A DNA stretch of 64,000 nucleotides, from NCBI GenBank assembly GCA_039935415.1, contig JBDTKH010000058.1, positions 40,119 to 104,118 on the forward strand, in the 5' to 3' direction. Both the position numbers and the translations under genes were made by a program. Positions 60,046 to 64,000 of the stretch are shown one piece after another. Below the pieces are notes generated by a model, which had not been told where the DNA came from, searched no databases, and saw only the letters and a list, made by a program, of their open reading frames with translations. The DNA comes from Palsa-870 sp039935415 (GTDB taxonomy: Bacteria > Chloroflexota > Dormibacteria > Dormibacterales > Dormibacteraceae). The first letter of the stretch is position 1, and every line of letters starts with the position of its first letter.

Positions 60046-60690
60046 TCAACGGTGTTGGAACAGCACGATCAGGGCGCCGGCCGCCAGGTATGGCCCGTAC
60101 GCGATCGTGCCCTTCATCGAGCGACGCCAGATGATGACGCCGATCGCGACCAGACCCGCAAGGAGGACGCCGTAAAAAAGGGCGGTGACGGTCGGCAGGG
60201 GTCCCAACAGCAATCCCATGAAAATAGCGAGTTTCACGTCACCGAAGCCGAGCGCCTCCGCCTTGAAGATCGCGGAGCCGGCCAGGGCGAGGAGCACGAA
60301 GAGCAGGCCCGCCGCGAGGCCGGTCGCGATGCCCGCCCACCATGGGTTGCCGAACAGGCTCACGACCAGGGCCAGGCCCATCGAGGGGAACATCACCCGG
60401 TCGAGGATCAGGCGGTGCTCGAAATCGAAAAAGATGACCTGGACGAGCACGAGCACGAAAACGCTGCGGAGGAGAAGGAGCGGGAAGGAGGTTGCCTCGG
60501 CCGCGAAGAGGGCGAAGGCGACCACCGCGAGGACGGGTGGCCCGTACACCTGCCAGGCCCTGTGTCCCGGTTCAAGCCCTTCCAGCCGCGCGAGCCGGAC
60601 CGAGCCCCAACGCACAAACCAACCACCCGCCGCGCCGACCACGGCCCACAGGACCGCCAGCACGATCGGGTTGATCGAGACTGTGGTCAC
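60046..60690 (-). CDS. Prepilin peptidase (A24 family), short form
   Basis: 214 residues from GTG 60690 (GTGA overlap with aroE). About seven membrane helices; the two catalytic Asp motifs are FDFEHRLI and GFGDVKL. The Cys-rich cytoplasmic methylase segment of full-length PilD is absent, so this is a peptidase-only form. Cleaves type IV pilin-like leaders; no pilin genes are in the window. Confidence 0.85.
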   Translation of the reverse strand: MTTVSINPIVLAVLWAVVGAAGGWFVRWGSVRLARLEGLEPGHRAWQVYGPPVLAVVAFALFAAEATSFPLLLLRSVFVLVLVQVIFFDFEHRLILDRVMFPSMGLALVVSLFGNPWWAGIATGLAAGLLFVLLALAGSAIFKAEALGFGDVKLAIFMGLLLGPLPTVTALFYGVLLAGLVAIGVIIWRRSMKGTIAYGPYLAAGALIVLFQHR

Positions 60691-61493
60691 GGCTGCAGAG
60701 TTTCGCGCATCGCGTCGCGCGGCGCTGCGCGGCCGGTCCACACCTCGAACGATCGCGCCCCCTGCTCGAGCAGGATCTGCCAGCCGTCCGCGACCGGAAG
60801 GCCGAGGGAGCGCGCCTTGCGCAGCAGCGGTGTGCCGCCCGTAACGTAGACGAGGTCGACCACCGCGCCTGCCTTGGGGAGCGCGGCTGGACGGATCGGC
60901 ATCTCCTCGCGGCGACCGAGGGGCGTTGCGTTGACGAGGACGTCCGCCGAGCGCACGAGTGCCGGCAGCGACGGATCATCCCAGGCAATAACCCTCCCCG
61001 GCACGTCGGCATCGTCCGGGTGCCTGGAGACGAAGGTCAAGTGGGCGCCTTCGAGCGCCACCGCCGCGGCGCGCGCGGAACCGCCTGCTCCGAGGATCAC
61101 CACGTTGGTCCCCCTGGGCTCGACGCCGATGCCGGACATCGCCGCGCGGATCGCCGCGATATCCGTGTTGGATCCGACCAATCGCGGCCCGTCTCGCGCG
61201 ATGGTGTTGACGGCTCGAGCTTTGAGGGCCTCGGCTTCGACGGCGTCCATGCGATCCATCACCGCCTGCTTGTGGGGGATCGTCACGTTCGCCCCTGCCA
61301 CGTCATCGGCTCGCAGGCGATCCATCGCACGAGAGAGGTCCGCGGGCGCGACGTCGAGCAGGTCGTAATTCCAGTCGAGCCCGAGCGCGCGGAAGGCGGC
61401 GTTGTGCATGTCCGGGCTTCGCGAATAGGCGATCTCGTGGCCGAGCAGGTAGACCTTCAGACCGTGGCGTCGTGCGCCTGCAGCTCCTTGCAT
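60687..61493 (-). CDS. aroE: Shikimate dehydrogenase
   Basis: 268 residues. YSRSPDMHNAAF binds shikimate, NVTIPHK carries the catalytic Lys, GAGGSARAAA is the NADP Rossmann loop, NATPLGRR and DGWQILLEQGARSFEVWTG close the C-terminus. First gene of the aro run reading right to left. Confidence 0.94.
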   Translation of the reverse strand: MQGAAGARRHGLKVYLLGHEIAYSRSPDMHNAAFRALGLDWNYDLLDVAPADLSRAMDRLRADDVAGANVTIPHKQAVMDRMDAVEAEALKARAVNTIARDGPRLVGSNTDIAAIRAAMSGIGVEPRGTNVVILGAGGSARAAAVALEGAHLTFVSRHPDDADVPGRVIAWDDPSLPALVRSADVLVNATPLGRREEMPIRPAALPKAGAVVDLVYVTGGTPLLRKARSLGLPVADGWQILLEQGARSFEVWTGRAAPRDAMRETLQP

Positions 61494-61671
61494 CTTCGCG
61501 GCCTAGGCGGCCGGGCGCGGCGGTTGACGCCGCGGCGCTGAAGCCTGCGTCGAGGGGCCCGGCGCCGCGTCGTCGCGCATCATCAGATGCGCTCTTCCTT
61601 GCGCCACCCTCTTCTTGGCTCCGGCCGCCGATGCCGCGAATCTGCAGCGGACCTGCCGTCGCACGACGCCT
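61494..61671. repeat. Intergenic repeat between aroE and mltG
   Basis: 178 bases without a gene. The stretch 61566-61635 (CGTCGTCGCGCATCATC, AGATGCGC, GCGCCACCCTCTTCTTGGC) aligns with the metG-rsmI gap at 42876-42960. It also holds local palindromes such as GCGGCGG-TTGA-CGCCGC. No terminator with a T-run seen. Confidence 0.45.
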
Positions 61672-62730
61672 TCAGCTTCCGCTCACGCCGTATTTCGCCT
61701 TGTCGCGCTCGAAATCCGCATCGTTGGTCTCGAAATGCGTGACCCCCTGCCGGTCGGCGAAGTAAAAGAGGTACTGAGTCTGGGGCGGGTTGATGCACGC
61801 GAGCAGAGCCGCCTTACCGGGGTTGCTGATCGGTCCGGGCGGCAAGCCAACATGGAGCCTGGTGTTGTACGGGCTGCTCAGCTGCAGCTCGTCGAAGTTC
61901 GGTTCCGGCGTGAGCCTACCGAGTGCGTACAGCAGCGTCGCGTCCACGCCGAGCGACATGTTGATCTTGAGCCGGTTGTAGTAGACGCTGCACACGTTGC
62001 CTCGATCCGCGGCCAGGTTGGCTTCGCGGTCCACCATCGATGCGAGGATGACGATGTTCTGCAGCGACTCCGCAGGCCTGGCTTGCGTCGCGGCGGCGAT
62101 CTGCGCGCGAAGGTCGGCCGAGAAGATCACACCGAACTGGTCGAGCTGCTCTTTGATCAACCCACGGACACCGGCCGAGGGATCGACCAGGTATGTGTCC
62201 GGGAACAGGTAGCCCTCGTATGGAGCGTCCGGGTTGCCCGGCGTTGCCGGCAGGAACTTGTAAGTCGACGCCCACGCCGGGTCCTTGGCCGCGATCAGGT
62301 AGTCCGCGGCGGTCGCGTAGTTGGGAGCCGAGCCGATCTGTTTGCCAACCACGACCTTCGCCTGCTCGCGCAGCGGGAAGCCCTCGGGGAACGTGATGAC
62401 CTTCTGGTCCGGATGCGCGTGCTGCAGGGCGCCCACGATCTGGGCGAGAGACATGTTGGTGTCAAGAACGAACGTGCCGGCCTCGAACCGAGGAGCGGCG
62501 TTGGTGACCCGCGTGTACATGTCGAAGGCAACGGTGTTCCTGATGAGCCGGAGGTCGTAAAGGTCCTGGCCGATCGCCGACGACCCTTCGCCTGGATCGA
62601 TGTGAAACGGAACCGCATGGCTGCTCGATGAGAGTGGCGTGTTGACGTTGAAGTTCCACCAGTCGATGCCTCGAGAGGTACCAAAGCCGAGCGCCGCAAT
62701 GACGAGCAGGACCACGGCGAGGCGTCTCAT
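61672..62730 (-). CDS. mltG: Endolytic transglycosylase MltG
   Basis: 352 residues: one N-terminal membrane anchor (about 4-20), LysM-like region, then the YceG domain (FEAGTFVLD, ITFPEGFPLREQAKVV, YEGYLFPDTYLVDP, LGVDATLLYALG, GLPPGPISNPGKAALLACINP). The catalytic Glu of the SIVEKE motif is Asp234 here (ASMVDREANLAADR). Cuts nascent glycan strands. Four-base overlap with the DUF1292 gene. Confidence 0.92.
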   Translation of the reverse strand: MRRLAVVLLVIAALGFGTSRGIDWWNFNVNTPLSSSSHAVPFHIDPGEGSSAIGQDLYDLRLIRNTVAFDMYTRVTNAAPRFEAGTFVLDTNMSLAQIVGALQHAHPDQKVITFPEGFPLREQAKVVVGKQIGSAPNYATAADYLIAAKDPAWASTYKFLPATPGNPDAPYEGYLFPDTYLVDPSAGVRGLIKEQLDQFGVIFSADLRAQIAAATQARPAESLQNIVILASMVDREANLAADRGNVCSVYYNRLKINMSLGVDATLLYALGRLTPEPNFDELQLSSPYNTRLHVGLPPGPISNPGKAALLACINPPQTQYLFYFADRQGVTHFETNDADFERDKAKYGVSGS

Positions 62731-62960
62731 TCCACCTCGTCCTTCTCGAGGGCGGTGATCACGCGCGTGAACTCGTCGCCGTCGACCGTCTCGAGGCCGC
62801 CCTCCGACTCGCGCAACAGGAGTACCTGCGACGGATCGTCGGCCGACTCGACAAGGTAGTAATGAACCTCATCGAGGTCGAACGCGTCGTGGAGCCGGAA
62901 CCGGCGCTCCACGCCGCCCTCGTCGACGAGCGTGATCGCCTCGAGATCGTCAGCGGCCAC
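62727..62960 (-). CDS. DUF1292 family small acidic protein
   Basis: 77 residues, strongly acidic. ITLVDEGGVERRFRLHDAFDLDEVHYYLVESA resembles DUF1292, a small protein usually placed after ruvX and before mltG, as here. Function unknown. Overlaps ruvX by eleven bases. Confidence 0.8.
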   Translation of the reverse strand: MAADDLEAITLVDEGGVERRFRLHDAFDLDEVHYYLVESADDPSQVLLLRESEGGLETVDGDEFTRVITALEKDEVE

Positions 62961-63366
62961 GCTTGCGGTCCAGGTGCGTCTGCAGCAGGAGGGTGGCGGC
63001 GACCCTGTCGACGCTGAGGCGGCGCTTCTCCCGCCGCACGCCGCCGGCGATCAGCGAGCGCTCCGCGGCCACCGACGTGAGACGCTCGTCGGCCAGCTCG
63101 ACGGGAAGGCCGGACGCCTCGCGCAGCCGGCCGGCGAGCTCTGTCGCAGCCACCGCCTCGGGACCCCGCGTGCCGTTCATCCGCAGCGGCAGCCCGACCA
63201 CGATCCGGCGCGCCTCATTGGTCTTCGCTACTTCTGCGATCCGGGTCGCCAGCGTTTCGGCAGGCTGCGCGGAGACGGTGGTCAGCGCCAGCGCGACGGT
63301 CCCGGTCGGATCGCTGATGGCGATTCCGACCCGTTTCGAACCCGGGTCCACCGCCAGGACCCGCAT
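62950..63366 (-). CDS. ruvX: Putative pre-16S rRNA nuclease / Holliday junction resolvase-like RuvX
   Basis: 138 residues, RNase H fold: VDPGSKRVGIAISD at the start, VVGLPLRMNGTRGPEA, and DERLTSVAAE with the terminal DRVAATLLLQTHL. YqgF homologues process the 16S rRNA 5' end. ATG start; an inverted repeat sits just upstream. Confidence 0.92.
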   Translation of the reverse strand: MRVLAVDPGSKRVGIAISDPTGTVALALTTVSAQPAETLATRIAEVAKTNEARRIVVGLPLRMNGTRGPEAVAATELAGRLREASGLPVELADERLTSVAAERSLIAGGVRREKRRLSVDRVAATLLLQTHLDRKRGR

Positions 63367-63367
63367 C

Positions 63368-63438
63368 AGTGGCCTGCTGTGGTCGGACGCGCCGTCCGGA
63401 GCCCCGAGATGCGGTGTGGCCGGCCGCGGCAGGCCACT
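63368..63438. repeat. Inverted repeat between the right-edge gene and ruvX
   Basis: Arms 63368-63377 and 63429-63438 (10 bp perfect, AGTGGCCTGC/GCAGGCCACT), with an inner CGGAC/GTCCG stem. The right arm covers the stop codon of the upstream gene. No T-run. Confidence 0.5.
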
Positions 63439-64000
63439 AAGGAGAGGGTTTTGGCGATGCCGCGGGAGTGGCCGTTGCCGCCGCCCCGCTGGAGGGCGTG
63501 CCCTGCTCGACGACGTAGTGCAGCGTGATGCGGCCGACCAGCAGCGGCATGAGCGGCAGCGTCAGGGGCTGTTCCTTGATCGAAACCGACCGGATGGGCA
63601 GCCGCTCGAGGTAGAACCGCGCCTGGGCCAGGGGCCGGCCGACGATCTGCGTGCGGATCTTCACCTGGTCAAGCTTCGGAGCCACGAACGCGGACGCCGA
63701 GCCCACGAACGTGAGGTTGCCGCCTGCCAGCACGCTCAACATCCGGTAGGTGACCTGGATCGGACTCTCGGTCAGCAGCTGCTGGTCGTTGGGCAGCCGC
63801 TGCGAGAGGTAGTTCTGATAAGCCTTCTGCACGTCGGCGTCGACGTAGAAGTCGCCTTCGCCCGTGACCGACATGGTGCCGCTGAAGGTCGGGACCTTGT
63901 CGTTCGGCTGGTGGTCGGTCGTGTACTGCGGCGGGCCGTAGATGAGCGTGTCGCTCAGCTTCTCGCCCGGCTGTCCCGACGCGACCAGGACCTGCGCCAG
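63437..64000 (-). CDS. Unknown protein, C-terminal part (start beyond right edge)
   Basis: 187 residues visible; the frame is open to the window edge, so the ATG at 63874 is probably internal. Beta-rich pattern with TFSGTMSVTGEGDFYVDADVQKAYQNYL, then GRPLAQARFYLERLPIRSVSI and LPLMPLLVGRITLHYVVEQ. This layout recalls the repeated C-terminal segments of baseplate J/gp47-like surface proteins, but I am not sure. Ends in an Ala/Thr/Pro tail. Confidence 0.5.
   Translation of the reverse strand: MAQVLVASGQPGEKLSDTLIYGPPQYTTDHQPNDKVPTFSGTMSVTGEGDFYVDADVQKAYQNYLSQRLPNDQQLLTESPIQVTYRMLSVLAGGNLTFVGSASAFVAPKLDQVKIRTQIVGRPLAQARFYLERLPIRSVSIKEQPLTLPLMPLLVGRITLHYVVEQGTPSSGAAATATPAASPKPSP

Overview
The window is a gene-dense, high-GC (roughly two thirds G+C by eye) bacterial chromosome segment that is almost entirely housekeeping. 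About 65 protein genes were identified, nearly all on the minus strand; only three lie on plus (the 34.5 kb lipoprotein, the 37.6 kb DedA protein and the 46.5 kb AAA+ ATPase). RuvABC, RNase J, SecDF, ScpAB, RecN, TlyA, Asp23, CvpA, a DUF2905 protein and the rimP-nusA-ylxR-infB-rbfA-nrnA-truB-ribF order point to a non-proteobacterial lineage of the Terrabacteria type. A Chloroflexota- or Dormibacterota-like soil bacterium fits, but the sequence alone does not settle the phylum. No tRNA, rRNA, CRISPR array, prophage, transposase or classical defence locus was found.

Layout, left to right. 0-5.8 kb: a lysine/diaminopimelate operon read right to left (dapB, membrane protein, asd, dapA), then an Fe-S uracil-DNA glycosylase, RNase J and a zinc-ribbon protein. 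5.9-8.6 kb: rpsO-pnp. 8.6-13.8 kb: a lipid/redox cluster (GlpB-like flavoprotein, AGPS-like flavoprotein, lipid kinase) followed by a gamma-glutamyltransferase. 13.8-20.8 kb: the translation/RNA operon rimP to ribF. 20.9-27.1 kb: yebC-ruvCAB-DUF2905 and secDF. 27.2-37.5 kb: thrS, infC-rpmI-rplT, an RNA methyltransferase, pheS-pheT, cvpA, tyrS; a plus-strand lipoprotein gene separates thrS from infC. 37.6-46.4 kb: DedA, an MFS transporter, rsmA-tatD-metG and rsmI-dinG. 46.5-57.5 kb: an isolated AAA+ ATPase, then scpA-scpB-rluB-cmk-plsC, LmbE, xseB-tlyA-nadK-recN, asp23-nusB and efp. 57.5-64 kb: aroE, prepilin peptidase, PH-like membrane protein, aroK-aroB-aroQ, and ruvX-DUF1292-mltG, ending in a gene cut by the right edge.

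The genes are packed into long minus-strand operons with 4-base stop/start overlaps (ATGA, GTGA and apparently CTGA), so translational coupling is widespread. Many first-of-operon starts instead carry a TAnnnT box only 8-12 bases upstream and no Shine-Dalgarno, which suggests leaderless transcripts.

The main unexplained structure is between genes. At least four families of short palindromic repeats are dispersed through the window. The best is a roughly 170-200 bp two-hairpin element found three times, each time fused to the 3' end of a gene in the same orientation relative to it. Other notable points are an intrinsic terminator in the infC leader, hairpins covering the pnp ribosome-binding site, a tandem array that contains a copy of the yebC 3' end, and several apparently non-canonical start codons. 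I did not find a clearly new multi-gene system; the strongest leads are the 3'-end element family and the putative ether-lipid cluster.
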